Shown here: in pieces, positions 1 to 8,819 of the stretch | Numbering within the stretch: position 1 is the first letter of the stretch | Layout: every line of letters starts with the position of its first letter | Source of the DNA: Rhizobium jaguaris | GTDB lineage: Bacteria; Pseudomonadota; Alphaproteobacteria; Rhizobiales; Rhizobiaceae | DNA length: 64,000 nucleotides | Direction of reading: 5' to 3' | Assembly: GCF_003627755.1 (NCBI RefSeq) | Contig: NZ_CP032694.1 | Coordinates: 3,153,501-3,217,500 of the forward strand | Position numbers and translations under genes: made by a program | Notes under the pieces: model-generated | The model's input: the letters and a program-made list of their open reading frames with translations, nothing else | Databases searched by the model: none | What the model was told of the DNA's origin: nothing

Positions 1-35
1 ACTTGAGCGGAAGAGATGATAGACATGAAACGCAT
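1..35 (-). CDS. Start of a YciI-like gene (partial, runs off left edge)
   Basis: On the minus strand an ATG at 35-33 is preceded by AAAGGAACGGTCAA, a good ribosome binding site, and opens MRFMSIISSAQ before the window ends. The MRFM(x)I opening is typical of small YciI/YCII-related proteins in rhizobia, but only 11 residues are visible, so the family call is a guess. It would be divergent from the VOC gene at 459. Confidence 0.4.
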   Translation of the reverse strand, partial: MRFMSIISSAQ

Positions 36-458
36 TTGACCGTTCCTTTCGAGGCGAGCCGCTGGCGCCATTGCCGCGGAATTGTCTCGCTCACTATGAC
101 GACGAAGCGATCCTTCGGAAATCGACAGGCAATCTGAAAAAAATGCGTGGGCGAGATTCCAACTCGATTCCGAGGATCAAGCCGATCGATCGAACGCCCC
201 GCGAAAGCCTGAAATTTTTTCTGAGCCGCAGGCACCCCACCCTATCAATTCCGCGCCTGCAGACAAGCTGCAGAACGCCGGGAACCGAGGCTTCATGCAC
301 AGGACCCGAACAGGCGCCCGGGCAGCTCTTCATTGACTTCGAACGGTCGTTGAAAGATGGTTGGAAACAACGCCATCGCCATTGGATTTGAAGGGGGCAT
401 ACCCTCAGCCTTGGCAGGCATGGAGCCGCGGAAGCGGACAAACGGAGCCCTGTATTTT
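36..458. other. Intergenic stretch without a convincing gene
   Basis: About 420 bases separate the left-edge minus-strand gene from the VOC gene. Two open frames of about 110 codons cross it on opposite strands. They are rich in Arg, Ser and Pro, lack recognisable motifs and overlap each other, so neither is called. It presumably carries the divergent promoters. No clear operator or hairpin was found. Confidence 0.5.
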
Positions 459-836
459 ATGTTCGATCACATCTCGATTGGTGTCAAAAGCGTGGAAAGA
501 GCCCGGCAATTCTATGATGCGGCACTAGCGCCGCTCGGCTATGAGCGTCTGTCGAATTTCGACGGCACGATCGGCTACGGTGCGGAGCGGGCGCAATTCT
601 GGGTCATGGAAGTGGAGCGGCCAGTTCCGGCGGATCGCGGCTCCGGACTGCATTTCTGCTTCGTCGCGCCGAGCAAGGCGGCGGTCGACGCCTTCTACGC
701 CGCCGGGCTTGCCAATGGCGGCGAAGACAATGGCAAACCGGGCATCCGGCCGGACTACAGCCAATTCTACTACGCGGCCTTCGTCATCGACCCCGACGGC
801 TATCGCCTCGAGGCCTATTTCCAGACCGGCGAGTGA
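459..836 (+). CDS. VOC (glyoxalase/bleomycin resistance-like) family protein
   Basis: A 125-residue single-domain protein. It begins MFDHISIGVKSVERARQFYD, the classic first beta strand and helix of a vicinal-oxygen-chelate module. It ends with the typical strand IDPDGYRLEAYF, which supplies the last metal-ligand Glu in this superfamily. An in-frame ATG lies upstream at 357, but the conserved domain starts exactly at 459, so that start is preferred. VOC proteins include lactoylglutathione lyases, dioxygenases and drug-binding proteins; the substrate cannot be read here. The protein is cytoplasmic and appears to be a single-gene unit. Confidence 0.8.
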   Translation: MFDHISIGVKSVERARQFYDAALAPLGYERLSNFDGTIGYGAERAQFWVMEVERPVPADRGSGLHFCFVAPSKAAVDAFYAAGLANGGEDNGKPGIRPDYSQFYYAAFVIDPDGYRLEAYFQTGE

Positions 837-865
837 CGATTAGGTCAATCGACGCGACAACGCCA

Positions 866-889
866 GGCGGGTGCATTTTGCACCGCCCG
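866..889 (+). terminator. Possible hairpin terminator after the VOC gene
   Basis: An inverted repeat of GGTGCA and TGCACC around TTT is extended by G/C pairs with a one-base bulge, 30 bases after the VOC stop. No T-tract follows, so this is weak. Confidence 0.3.
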
Positions 890-1128
890 TAGGTGCTCCG
901 TCGGCATAGCATGCCACGGGTTATCGTGTCCGACACGGCAGGTGACGGGCGCGATCCGGTCGTCGCCTCTTGAGAGGACAAACCGCGCTTCCTAAGCATT
1001 TTATGTTTCAGGTTACTGTCAGATTTCTCCCGTAATGAGCGCAACGGAGATCGTCTGCGCCCTTCAGCGGGTGGCCGATAGACCCTCCTAGCATCCCTAT
1101 ATGCGATGACGGAAAACGGCGTTTCCTG

Positions 1129-1898
1129 ATGTATGACGACTATGCTGCTTACCCAAAACGAGCGACATCGTTCGGCAAGCCGCTTGCCTGGTTCGTCGCG
1201 CTCTTTGCATTTTGGTGTTTGCTGCTTCTCCTCTTCAACAGGTTTCCCCAGATCGATCTTTCCGTCGCTCGCAGCGTCTTTACGAATGCGCCTTGTACAT
1301 CGACGGATTCGGCGGGCGAGGTCTGCGGCAAGTTTGCCTATGACAAATATCGGCTCTTCGTTTTGCTGCGCACCATCACGCTCGCCTTGCCCTATGTCGC
1401 GATCGTTGTGCTGCTCGCGGTCCCCTTTCTCTCCTGGAGGAAGCTTGGCGGATCCCATTGGCGCACGCCGAAAATCGACCAGTGCATAGTGGCGCTGTTG
1501 TCATTGGCCGTCGGCTGTGGCCTCATCGTCAACATGATACTAAAGGCATATTCCGGCCGACCGCGCCCCCGCGATACCAATCTTTTGGCGGAGCGATGGA
1601 TTTTGCTCAGGCGGGCTCGTTTGCGGGAAAATGCCTCAGGAATTGTTCCTTCATTTCTGGAGAGGCGTCATCAGCCGGATGGCTTCTCTGTCTCATCCTG
1701 CTGCTGCCGCCGCGCTGGCGTCTTCCTCTGGGAGTGCCATTAGCCGCGGTATCGATCATGATGCCGACGATGCGCGTTCTGACTGGCGCCCACTATCTGT
1801 CTGATGCGGTGCTGGGTTGGCTTTCGTCACTGGTAATTTTTGCAGCCGTATTGACTGCCTTCGAAGTCTTCAACTCCAGATCGCTGCAGCAACCTTGA
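1129..1898 (+). pseudogene. PAP2-family lipid phosphatase (LpxE/LpxF-like), frameshifted
   Basis: Two overlapping frames together encode one membrane-bound PAP2 phosphatase of about 256 residues. The first frame (from ATG 1129) carries transmembrane segments and the first phosphatase motif, KAYSGRPRPRD. The second frame, ending at 1898, carries the second motif FISGEAS and the third motif MRVLTGAHYLSD. Reading passes from one to the other if one T is added to the TTTT run at 1583-1586, giving ...DTNLFGGAMDF. So the copy is either a one-base deletion mutant or a sequencing error. LpxE/LpxF-type PAP2 enzymes remove the 1- or 4'-phosphate of lipid A on the periplasmic face. EptA lies close by on the same strand, which fits a lipid A role, but other PAP2 substrates are possible. 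Confidence 0.75.
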
Positions 1899-1920
1899 AA
1901 ACTGCACTGCTCCGCGCCGG

Positions 1921-2331
1921 TCAGCCGGTTTGGGGAAGAATGCTCGGCCGGTGTTTCCTCGATTTTCCGGCGCTTGACGATGTTATTGCTTTGCGGATGC
2001 GGGCCGTGAGTTCGCCAAGGCCGAACGGCTTTATGAGATAATCAGTCGCGCCGATGTCCATTCCGGCCATTTGATCCGATAGCTGATCATAAGCGGACAT
2101 GATAATGACAGGCGTGGAATCGCCCTTCGCCGTCATTTGTTTCAGCAGGTCCAGGCCACTTCCATCCGGCAGGCGAAGATCTAGGAGAACCACGTCATAA
2201 GCTTCGGCGACAACCGCCACCGTTGCGGACCGAAGGTCCATCGACCAATCGGCCGTCCAGCCTTCGGCAAGCAAATGATCCTGCACTGCATTGCCGATAG
2301 TGGCGTTGTCTTCGACCAGCAAAACCCTCAC
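1921..2331 (-). CDS. Receiver-only response regulator (PmrA/OmpR-type without output domain)
   Basis: A 136-residue protein opening MRVLLVEDN, with a complete receiver domain: acidic pocket near residues 7-8, phospho-acceptor Asp in VVLLDLRLPDGSG, the conserved Ser of PVIIMSA and the Lys of YLIKPF. It stops about 20 residues after the receiver (KSRKHRPSILPQTG), so the winged-helix domain of OmpR-type regulators (usual length about 220) is absent. A GTG start at 2331 follows GGAGAAATC. The gene is divergent from eptA and convergent with the PAP2 gene. It may be a truncated PmrA-like regulator or a genuine single-domain regulator. No cognate histidine kinase is in the window. Confidence 0.8.
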   Translation of the reverse strand: MRVLLVEDNATIGNAVQDHLLAEGWTADWSMDLRSATVAVVAEAYDVVLLDLRLPDGSGLDLLKQMTAKGDSTPVIIMSAYDQLSDQMAGMDIGATDYLIKPFGLGELTARIRKAITSSSAGKSRKHRPSILPQTG

Positions 2332-2591
2332 GATTTCTCCCTTATTTTAAGAGTGAAGGTATGATCGGGATTTCTGACGGCGACCTGAAATCCGTGCGGC
2401 CGCACGGCGAAAAGCGTAGATAACGGAAATTGGCTGCCAAACAACCGCCAAACAGCAGTGCAAAAGGAAGGCTCATTCAGGTAAATGTCAGGAACGGCGG
2501 ACACGGTCCCGCGCTTATTTAGTCAAAGCAGCGTCCTGCGCATGCTCCGGTTCCCGGACCCGCCTTGCAGGAAACGCCTTGGAGAAAACCT

Positions 2592-4256
2592 TTGAACAAC
2601 AATAATACTCAGCCTGGCCGACAGGGTGTCCGGCCAGCAATCGGCAGCGTTACTCTTTGCCTCATAACCACTCTTTATATCCTTCTTGTGACAAATCAGA
2701 CGTTTTGGACCAAGTCTTACGGCTATTTTGTTGCTGAGCCTGCCGCCTTCGCCGCCTTCGCCATCGGGATCTCTGCCGCGATCATGGCGCTCTTCACGTT
2801 TTTTTCCGCCAAATACGCCACAAAGCCGACTTTGATCTTCTTCGTTCTCGTGGCGTCGGTGTCCTCGTGGTTCAACGATCAGTTCGGCGTCATCATCGAC
2901 AAGGAAATGATCCGCAATGCGGCGGTATCGACGGGTGCGGAGGCAGGTCACCTGATCACGCTGCGCTTCGCAACGCATGTGCTGCTGACGGGTATTTTGC
3001 CGTCTCTGGTGATTGCCGGGGTGCGCATCGTCCATCGCCCCATCCTCAAGAAGCTTGGCTATAATACCGCTGTCATACTCTCCTGCGTCGCCATTTTCGT
3101 GGTTGCTGGCACCAGTTTCTACAAGACGTTCGCCGGTGTCGGCCGCGCGCACCCCGATCTGGTGGATATGCTCAATCCAGTCATGCCGATCACCAGCGCC
3201 GTGCGCTACGCCATCAACTCGCGAAAGGATTCAAGCATCGTCGCGCAGCCTCTGGGCACGGATGCCCACAGGGTTGGCACGGCCGACAACGGCAAGCCGC
3301 GCGTGACGATCATCGTTGCCGGCGAAACCGCGCGAGCCCAAAATTTTTCACTCGGCGGCTATGGCAAGATGACCAATCCGGAATTGGCAAAACAGAATGT
3401 CGTTTATTTCCCCAACACCAGCAGTTGCGGAACTGCGACGGCAACCTCGATTCCCTGCCTGTTCTCCGTCTATACCCGGGCGCAATATACCCATCTGAAA
3501 AGCCTGGAGACGCAGAACCTGCTCGATGTGCTGACCCACGCCAAAGTGGACGTCACCTGGCTGGACAATGATACCGGCAGCTATCACGTCACCGACCGCG
3601 TTTCCTACGCCTATCTGCCGACATCGGCCGATCCTCGCTTCTGCAAGGATGGTGAATGCCTGGATGCGATCCTGGTGGACAAGGTCGACAATTGGCTTGA
3701 TCACGTCAAAGGAGACAGCGTCCTCGTGCTGCACCAGCTTGGCAGTCACGGCCCCGCCTACTACCAGCGCTACCCCGATGAGTTCCGCCGATTCACGCCC
3801 GATTGCCGCGCCAATGATTTCGGCAGTTGCACGCCGGAAGAGATCACCAACGCCTACGACAATACGATCCTCTACACAGACCATATCGTTTCGGCGGTGA
3901 TCGACAAATTGAAGCAGCGTTCAAACTCGCTGTCCGGCGCAGTCGTGTACTTCTCGGATCATGGCGAGTCGCTCGGCGAGAATGGGATCTACCTGCATGG
4001 TACGCCCTATATCATCGCTCCGTCTCAACAAACCCATGTACCGTTCCTGGTCTGGCTGGCCGGCGATCTGGCGAAGACTGGCGGCTATGACATGGCCTGC
4101 CTGGCAAAACGTGCCGCTGACGGCACCTATTCGCACGACAACATCTTCCACAGCGTCCTCGGCCTGATGGATGTTGCAACGAAGGTCTACGATCCCAGCC
4201 TGGATGTGTTCGCCGAATGCCGTCGTCCGCTGAACAAGCTGGCCCAATTGAATTGA
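2592..4256 (+). CDS. eptA: Phosphoethanolamine-lipid A transferase (EptA family)
   Basis: This 554-residue inner-membrane enzyme transfers phosphoethanolamine to lipid A phosphates, lowering surface charge and sensitivity to cationic peptides. The N-terminal third contains about five membrane segments; the rest is a periplasmic alkaline-phosphatase-fold domain. The nucleophile Thr is in GETARAQNFS (Thr about 246), and zinc ligands are visible in FSDHGESLGENG (Asp456, His457). Cysteines in the catalytic domain match the disulfides of the family. A TTG start at 2592 is chosen because GGAGA lies 7 bases upstream; an in-frame TTG at 2565 has no such site. The gene is divergent from the receiver-only regulator, suggesting loss or change of a PmrA-like control. 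Confidence 0.92.
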   Translation: MNNNNTQPGRQGVRPAIGSVTLCLITTLYILLVTNQTFWTKSYGYFVAEPAAFAAFAIGISAAIMALFTFFSAKYATKPTLIFFVLVASVSSWFNDQFGVIIDKEMIRNAAVSTGAEAGHLITLRFATHVLLTGILPSLVIAGVRIVHRPILKKLGYNTAVILSCVAIFVVAGTSFYKTFAGVGRAHPDLVDMLNPVMPITSAVRYAINSRKDSSIVAQPLGTDAHRVGTADNGKPRVTIIVAGETARAQNFSLGGYGKMTNPELAKQNVVYFPNTSSCGTATATSIPCLFSVYTRAQYTHLKSLETQNLLDVLTHAKVDVTWLDNDTGSYHVTDRVSYAYLPTSADPRFCKDGECLDAILVDKVDNWLDHVKGDSVLVLHQLGSHGPAYYQRYPDEFRRFTPDCRANDFGSCTPEEITNAYDNTILYTDHIVSAVIDKLKQRSNSLSGAVVYFSDHGESLGENGIYLHGTPYIIAPSQQTHVPFLVWLAGDLAKTGGYDMACLAKRAADGTYSHDNIFHSVLGLMDVATKVYDPSLDVFAECRRPLNKLAQLN

Positions 4257-4276
4257 TGGCTGTCAGCCTCGAACCC

Positions 4277-4310
4277 GAATTGCGGTCTCGCCAAACCGAG
4301 ACCGCAATTC
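4277..4310. terminator. Bidirectional terminator between eptA and cupin gene
   Basis: A perfect 14-bp inverted repeat, GAATTGCGGTCTCG and its complement, surrounds a CCAAAC loop between two convergent genes. Confidence 0.75.
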
Positions 4311-4322
4311 GCCTCGTACCGC

Positions 4323-4700
4323 TCAAAGCCGAGCCGGCTGACGTATCGTCCGCTCGTTTTCCACATTGCCGGTATTGAGCGTCGTATTCCTCTCCAGCAG
4401 CAAGACCTCGCATGTCGGTTCTGCGGTCGGACAATGTTCGACGCCATGCGGCACGATGATGTATTCGCCGGGGCCCAGGATGATATCGCCACCATTCTCT
4501 TCACGTAGCTTCATGCGAAGCGTGCCTTTGACAACGAGGAACAACTCGTCCTCCTCGTCGTGATGATGCCAATGAAAAGCACCTTCGAGTTTGACGAGTT
4601 TGATCTGAAAATCATTGATGTCGCCGCCGATCCGCGGGCTCCAGGTCTCGCTGAACGCCGCAAAGGCCTTCGTGAGATTGACTTTTTTCAGCTCCGGCAT
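4323..4700 (-). CDS. Small cupin-domain protein
   Basis: A 125-residue single cupin. The metal-binding first motif is seen as HWHHHDEEDELFLVVKG (residues about 43-59), and the second as PGEYIIVPHGVEHCP. The rest of the protein is short strands as expected for a beta barrel. Cytoplasmic and probably metal-binding; members act as isomerases, dioxygenases or sensors, and nothing here fixes the substrate. It is convergent with eptA and separated from it by a terminator. Confidence 0.85.
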   Translation of the reverse strand: MPELKKVNLTKAFAAFSETWSPRIGGDINDFQIKLVKLEGAFHWHHHDEEDELFLVVKGTLRMKLREENGGDIILGPGEYIIVPHGVEHCPTAEPTCEVLLLERNTTLNTGNVENERTIRQPARL

Positions 4701-4926
4701 GCGCTTCCTCCTTCTTGCACCTGCAATCGAATGCCGGGCACACTATCGACGGCGGCCCCGCCAAACGCAACGCATCACCGCGAATTCATAGGTGCCCCTG
4801 TCTGTACTGCCACCATGGCCATATCGAATTCTTCGAACGGAACCCTAGAAACTTTGCGGGTAGTTCACATGGGAGTACGCAGATAAATGCCTGCCAAACA
4901 CAATTGCGATAGGCGATGGAAAAATC

Positions 4927-5970
4927 ATGGCGGCAGGTATTATCGAATTCGGGCTCGATACTTTCGGCGATGTCACTCACGACGAGAACGGGAAACCGGA
5001 ATCCCACGCACAGGTCATCCGCAACGTCATCGAGGAAGGCGTGCTTGCGGACCAGCTCGGGATCGATTTTTTCGGCATCGGCGAACATCATCGCCAGGAT
5101 TTCGCCGTCTCCTCTCCGGACACCGTGCTGGCGGCGATTGCAGGTCGCACGTCACACATCCATCTTGGATCGGCCGTTACCGTTCTCAGTTCCGATGATC
5201 CGATCCGCGTCTTTCAGCGTTTTTCCAGCCTGGACGCGGCGTCGAACGGGCGCGCCGAAGTGATCCTCGGCCGCGGTTCGTTCACCGAATCTTTCCCGTT
5301 GTTCGGCTTCGAGCTATCCCAATATGAAAAGCTGTTCGAGGAAAAGCTCGACCTTTTCGCCGCCCTGCTTTCCAATGAACCGGTCAACTGGAAGGGAACG
5401 ATCCGCCCACCACTCAGCAATCAACGGGTCTTTCCGACGATCGAAAAAGGCCATCTGAAAACATGGATCGGCGTCGGCGGAAGTCCGGCTTCGGTCGTCC
5501 GCGCCGCGCAATATAATCTGCCGCTGATGCTGGCGATCATCGGCGGCAGCCCCTACCGCTTTCAGCCCTATATCGATCTCTATCATAGGGCGTTCGCGCA
5601 ATTGGGCGGAACGGTTCAGCCGATCGGCATCCATTCGCCGGGTTATATAGCCGACACCGACGATCAGGCCCGCGAAGAATTGTGGCCCAGCTACAAGGCG
5701 ATGCGTGACCGCATCGGCCACGAGCGCGGCTGGCCGCCGATGACGCGCGAAGAATTCGAAACCGAGATCGAAAACGGCTCGCTCTATGTCGGCTCACCCG
5801 AAACGGTCGCCGCAAAGCTCGCGCCGGTCATCAAGACGCTCGGCGTCAGCCGCTTCCAGTTGAAATACAGCGCCGGCACGCTCAGCCATCGGAAACTAAT
5901 GCGCTGCATCGAACTTTACGGCCAGAAAGTTATCCCGGCGGTACGGGCGGAAATAAGCGGCAACGCCTGA
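4927..5970 (+). CDS. LLM-class flavin-dependent oxidoreductase (luciferase-like)
   Basis: A 347-residue bacterial-luciferase-like monooxygenase. The sequence has the N-terminal IEFGLDTFGD strand, GIDFFGIGEHHRQDFAVSSPD (the EHH stretch typical of the family), SHIHLGSAVTVLSSDDP, and the C-terminal YVGSPETVAAKL. Such enzymes use FMNH2 or F420 with O2 to oxidise diverse substrates. It is apparently a single-gene unit between the cupin gene (divergent) and msrB (convergent). The ATG at 4927 has only a weak GGAAAA site. Substrate unknown. Confidence 0.88.
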   Translation: MAAGIIEFGLDTFGDVTHDENGKPESHAQVIRNVIEEGVLADQLGIDFFGIGEHHRQDFAVSSPDTVLAAIAGRTSHIHLGSAVTVLSSDDPIRVFQRFSSLDAASNGRAEVILGRGSFTESFPLFGFELSQYEKLFEEKLDLFAALLSNEPVNWKGTIRPPLSNQRVFPTIEKGHLKTWIGVGGSPASVVRAAQYNLPLMLAIIGGSPYRFQPYIDLYHRAFAQLGGTVQPIGIHSPGYIADTDDQAREELWPSYKAMRDRIGHERGWPPMTREEFETEIENGSLYVGSPETVAAKLAPVIKTLGVSRFQLKYSAGTLSHRKLMRCIELYGQKVIPAVRAEISGNA

Positions 5971-6009
5971 GACCCAACCTTTGCGGCTGAAGGGCTCAAC
6001 TCTCAGCGA

Positions 6010-6498
6010 TCAGGCCGAGACCGGGTGGAATGTCATGGCTACGCCGTTGATGCAGTAGCGCAGGCCCGTCGGCTTTGGCCCGTCTGGAAAGACATGGCCG
6101 AGATGGCCGCCGCAGCGGCTACAATGCACCGCCGTGCGCGCCATGCCGAAGGAATGATCCTCTGTCGTACCGACCGCGTCGGCGATCGGCGCCCAAAAGC
6201 TCGGCCAGCCGGTGCCGCTGTCGAACTTAGCACTTGAAGAGAAGACATCCTGCTGGCAGCCGGCACAGGCGAAATTGCCCTTGCGTTCTTCATGCAGCAG
6301 CGCGCTGGAAAAAGGATATTCCGTACCCTCCCCGCGCAGAACGTCATATTGGTCCGACGTCAGCAGCTTGTGCCATTCTTCGTCGGTGTGAATGACGGGA
6401 AATTTCCCGGCCGCAACGGCGGGGCCCGATCCCAGACCAAGTCGAGTCGCGACCGCACCGAGCGCAGCCGCGATGAGGAATAGTCGTCTGTTCAACAT
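6010..6498 (-). CDS. msrB: Peptide-methionine (R)-S-oxide reductase, exported type
   Basis: A 162-residue MsrB that reduces the R-sulfoxide of methionine. The N-terminus NRRLFLIAAALGAVATRLG with a following AVAAG looks like a twin-arginine or Sec signal, so the enzyme is likely periplasmic. Zinc ligands are the two CxxC pairs (FACAGC at 78/81 and HCSRC at 126/129). The core GTGWPSFW is present, and the catalytic Cys149 lies in RYCINGVAM. An exported enzyme of this kind would repair oxidised envelope proteins. It is transcribed away from the RpiR gene. Confidence 0.93.
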   Translation of the reverse strand: MLNRRLFLIAAALGAVATRLGLGSGPAVAAGKFPVIHTDEEWHKLLTSDQYDVLRGEGTEYPFSSALLHEERKGNFACAGCQQDVFSSSAKFDSGTGWPSFWAPIADAVGTTEDHSFGMARTAVHCSRCGGHLGHVFPDGPKPTGLRYCINGVAMTFHPVSA

Positions 6499-6736
6499 TG
6501 CTGGAGCCTCCCATAAAGGGGACGATCACCTGTCCGATAAATAATACGGCACGGACGCGGATTTTGTTACATATGGGTGCGCGAAGCACCGAAACGTGAT
6601 CCCGAATACGGCTTCCGATATCGCCCAGGAGTCCGCGAAATCTCAGGCGCAGCAATTGTTGCATGGACCTTGCGTGGCTCGCCGATCGCGGCGGCACCAA
6701 TGGCTCGCCCGGCTGTCTCATCATTGTCATGCTGAT

Positions 6737-6778
6737 GTAACAAACATTACCTATATCGATATCGGTAGCGTTTGCTAC
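6737..6778. promoter_or_regulatory. Two related palindromes upstream of the RpiR regulator
   Basis: GTAACAAACATTAC (6737-6750) and GTAGCGTTTGCTAC (6765-6778) both have five-base arms around a four-base centre. Their centres are 28 bp apart. They lie 26 bases and more before the RpiR start in the 305-base msrB/RpiR gap. They are candidate operators for RpiR autoregulation; the rest of the gap shows nothing definite. Confidence 0.45.
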
Positions 6779-6803
6779 GTACAAATCTCAAAGGCAAACC
6801 GCC

Positions 6804-7703
6804 ATGACAACGGACACCCAGCCGCAGGCGACATTCGACGCTCAGATTCTCGCCGTGCTTGAGGACCTTGCGCCCGCTGAACAACGCGTGGCCCGTTTCT
6901 TTGTCGACCAGAAGCAGATGGTGCTGCTAAGTTCAGCCGCCCAGATCGCCCAGCTTGCCGGCGCCAGCGATGCGACCGTTGTGCGTACCGCCCGCGCGCT
7001 CGGCTTCGAAAGCCTCTCGGCGCTTCGCGCAGCCATGCTCTCGGAGCTCACCGGGACGACGTCGCCCGGCAATCGCCTGGAACGGACACTTGCCGAGACG
7101 GGCGGCGATGCCGCTGGCGCTCTTCATCACGTCATCGGCATCCACGAGAGTGTGCTGGACGTCCTGCGGCGTCCGGAGATCGCCGCGAGCTTTGAGCGCG
7201 CGATCGATATTCTGGCAGGCGCAGCGAGGCGTCATGTCTTCGGTATCGGCCCCTCCGGCGCCATGGCGGATTATTCCAGCCTGCAATTCAATCGCATCGG
7301 ACTGCCCACCAGTTCGCTCTCTGCATCAGGCGTTGCCTTGGCGGACCGTCTTCTCTGGCTCGGCAAGGGCGATGCCGTTTTGATGATGGCCTATGCGCCG
7401 CTTTATCGCGAAGTCGAGGTCGTGCTCGACCAGGCCGCCCGGCATGACGTGCCGGTGATCCTGATCAGCGACAATCTCGGCCCACTGGTCGCCGACAAGG
7501 TGGCGGAAATTATCCCTATTCCACGCGGCAAGGCCGATCATCTCGCGATGCATGGCGGTACCATGGTGCTGATCGAAGCCATGATCGTCGGACTGGCGGG
7601 TCGCTGTCAGGAAGCTGCCTTCGACAGCCTCGACCAGCTTAGCGTCTTGCGCGGCTCCATCGACAAGGCATGGAAAAAACGCGGCACGAAGAAAAAGAAA
7701 TAG
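6804..7703 (+). CDS. MurR/RpiR family transcriptional regulator
   Basis: A 299-residue regulator with an N-terminal HTH_6 domain (SSAAQIAQLAGASDATVVRTARALGF, about residues 36-61). A C-terminal SIS domain (about 130-270; HVFGIGPSGAMADYSSLQFNRIG, VILISDN) binds phosphosugars in this family. It sits 95 bases upstream of an ABC uptake operon in the same direction and is its likely regulator. Paired palindromes precede it. The Lys-rich tail (KKRGTKKKK) is unusual but short. The ligand is unknown; a phosphosugar or phosphonate is a reasonable inference. Confidence 0.9.
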   Translation: MTTDTQPQATFDAQILAVLEDLAPAEQRVARFFVDQKQMVLLSSAAQIAQLAGASDATVVRTARALGFESLSALRAAMLSELTGTTSPGNRLERTLAETGGDAAGALHHVIGIHESVLDVLRRPEIAASFERAIDILAGAARRHVFGIGPSGAMADYSSLQFNRIGLPTSSLSASGVALADRLLWLGKGDAVLMMAYAPLYREVEVVLDQAARHDVPVILISDNLGPLVADKVAEIIPIPRGKADHLAMHGGTMVLIEAMIVGLAGRCQEAAFDSLDQLSVLRGSIDKAWKKRGTKKKK

Positions 7704-7798
7704 CGAAGTAATCATCCGCATACATAAATGCTTCAAAAAAGAATTATAGTATAAAATCGCAGTAATTATATCCTCTCTAACGAGTACGGGAGAAATAA

Positions 7799-8803
7799 AT
7801 GCTTACTAAAACTATAGCTGGACTTGCGCTGAGTGTAGCGGTGACATGCGCAGCCGCCCCGGCCTTTTCCGCAGACCTGGTGCTGTACGATGCGCTCGAT
7901 TTCAGCGGCAAGGTAGCCAAGGCTTTCGAAGCCAAGACCGGCCTCAAGGTCGATGTCGTCGAGCCCGGCAGCACCGGCGAAGTGCTTGGCAAGATCGCCG
8001 CCGAAGGCAACAACCCGCAATTCGATATCGTCTGGCTGGATGGCTCGGCCGTGATGGAACGCATGGCGTCGGATCACGTCCTGCAGCCGATCCCGGGCGA
8101 TGTTTATGACAAGGCGGCCTTCACCGATTTCGGCAAGTCGCTGATCCCGGCAAGCCATGCCTTCCTGCCGACCGGCGCCAGCACCACGGCTCTCGAAGTA
8201 AACACCAAGAAGGTGCCCGCCGACAAGACGCCGAAGTCCTGGGCCGATCTTGCGCATTTCGCCGGCACCGTCGCCGCCAAGGACCCGAACCTCTCAGGTC
8301 CGGCCTACCAGTGGCTCGCAGGCTTCTTCCAGACCAACGGTCTCGATGCCGGCAAGGATCTGCTCGGCAAGGTGCTGACCGTGAAGTCGCTCTCGGGCCT
8401 CTCCAGCGGCGGTAAGGTCAATACGGCCGTGCTGACCGGCAATGCTTCCGTCGGCATCAACCAGGACAGCGCCATCTTCGCAAAGATCGCCGGCGGCGAA
8501 CCCGTGATTGCCGTTTATCCGACAGAGGGTTCGATTGCCCTGCCGCAGGGCCTCGGCATTAGCGCCAAGACGACGCATATGGATGCTGCCCGCAAGTTCA
8601 TCGATTTCGTGACGAGTGCTGAAGGCCAGGCAGCCATGCAGGACGGCGACGATACCGACTTCTTCTTCATGCCCGTCATTACCGGCGTCAAGGCGAAGCC
8701 CGGCCGTCAGACCGACGTCGCCTTCGTACACCTCGACGACAAGGTCGCTTCCGCGCACGAGACCGAATGGAAGCAATGGTATAAGGATCATTTCGTCCCA
8801 TGA
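7799..8803 (+). CDS. ABC transporter substrate-binding protein (iron/phosphonate-like class)
   Basis: A 334-residue periplasmic binding protein. It has a clear Sec signal peptide (cleavage after PAFSA, about residue 23) and the mature start DLVLYDALDF, resembling the FbpA/AfuA and 2-aminoethylphosphonate binding-protein class. A site GGGAGAAATAA precedes the ATG. It is the first gene of a three-gene importer, with the permease start 16 bases downstream. The ligand cannot be fixed: the Tyr pair that holds ferric iron in FbpA is not evident, and the RpiR regulator upstream argues for a phosphorylated or sugar-related solute. Confidence 0.88.
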   Translation: MLTKTIAGLALSVAVTCAAAPAFSADLVLYDALDFSGKVAKAFEAKTGLKVDVVEPGSTGEVLGKIAAEGNNPQFDIVWLDGSAVMERMASDHVLQPIPGDVYDKAAFTDFGKSLIPASHAFLPTGASTTALEVNTKKVPADKTPKSWADLAHFAGTVAAKDPNLSGPAYQWLAGFFQTNGLDAGKDLLGKVLTVKSLSGLSSGGKVNTAVLTGNASVGINQDSAIFAKIAGGEPVIAVYPTEGSIALPQGLGISAKTTHMDAARKFIDFVTSAEGQAAMQDGDDTDFFFMPVITGVKAKPGRQTDVAFVHLDDKVASAHETEWKQWYKDHFVP

Positions 8804-8819
8804 TCGAACGGAGCTCACG

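Noticed and set aside
71..391. About 106-codon frame near the left edge
   Set aside because: Arg/Ser/Pro-rich, overlapping an equally long antisense frame, no ribosome site or family features.
1817..2041. 74-codon frame spanning the end of the PAP2 gene and the receiver gene
   Set aside because: Overlaps two supported genes in other frames.
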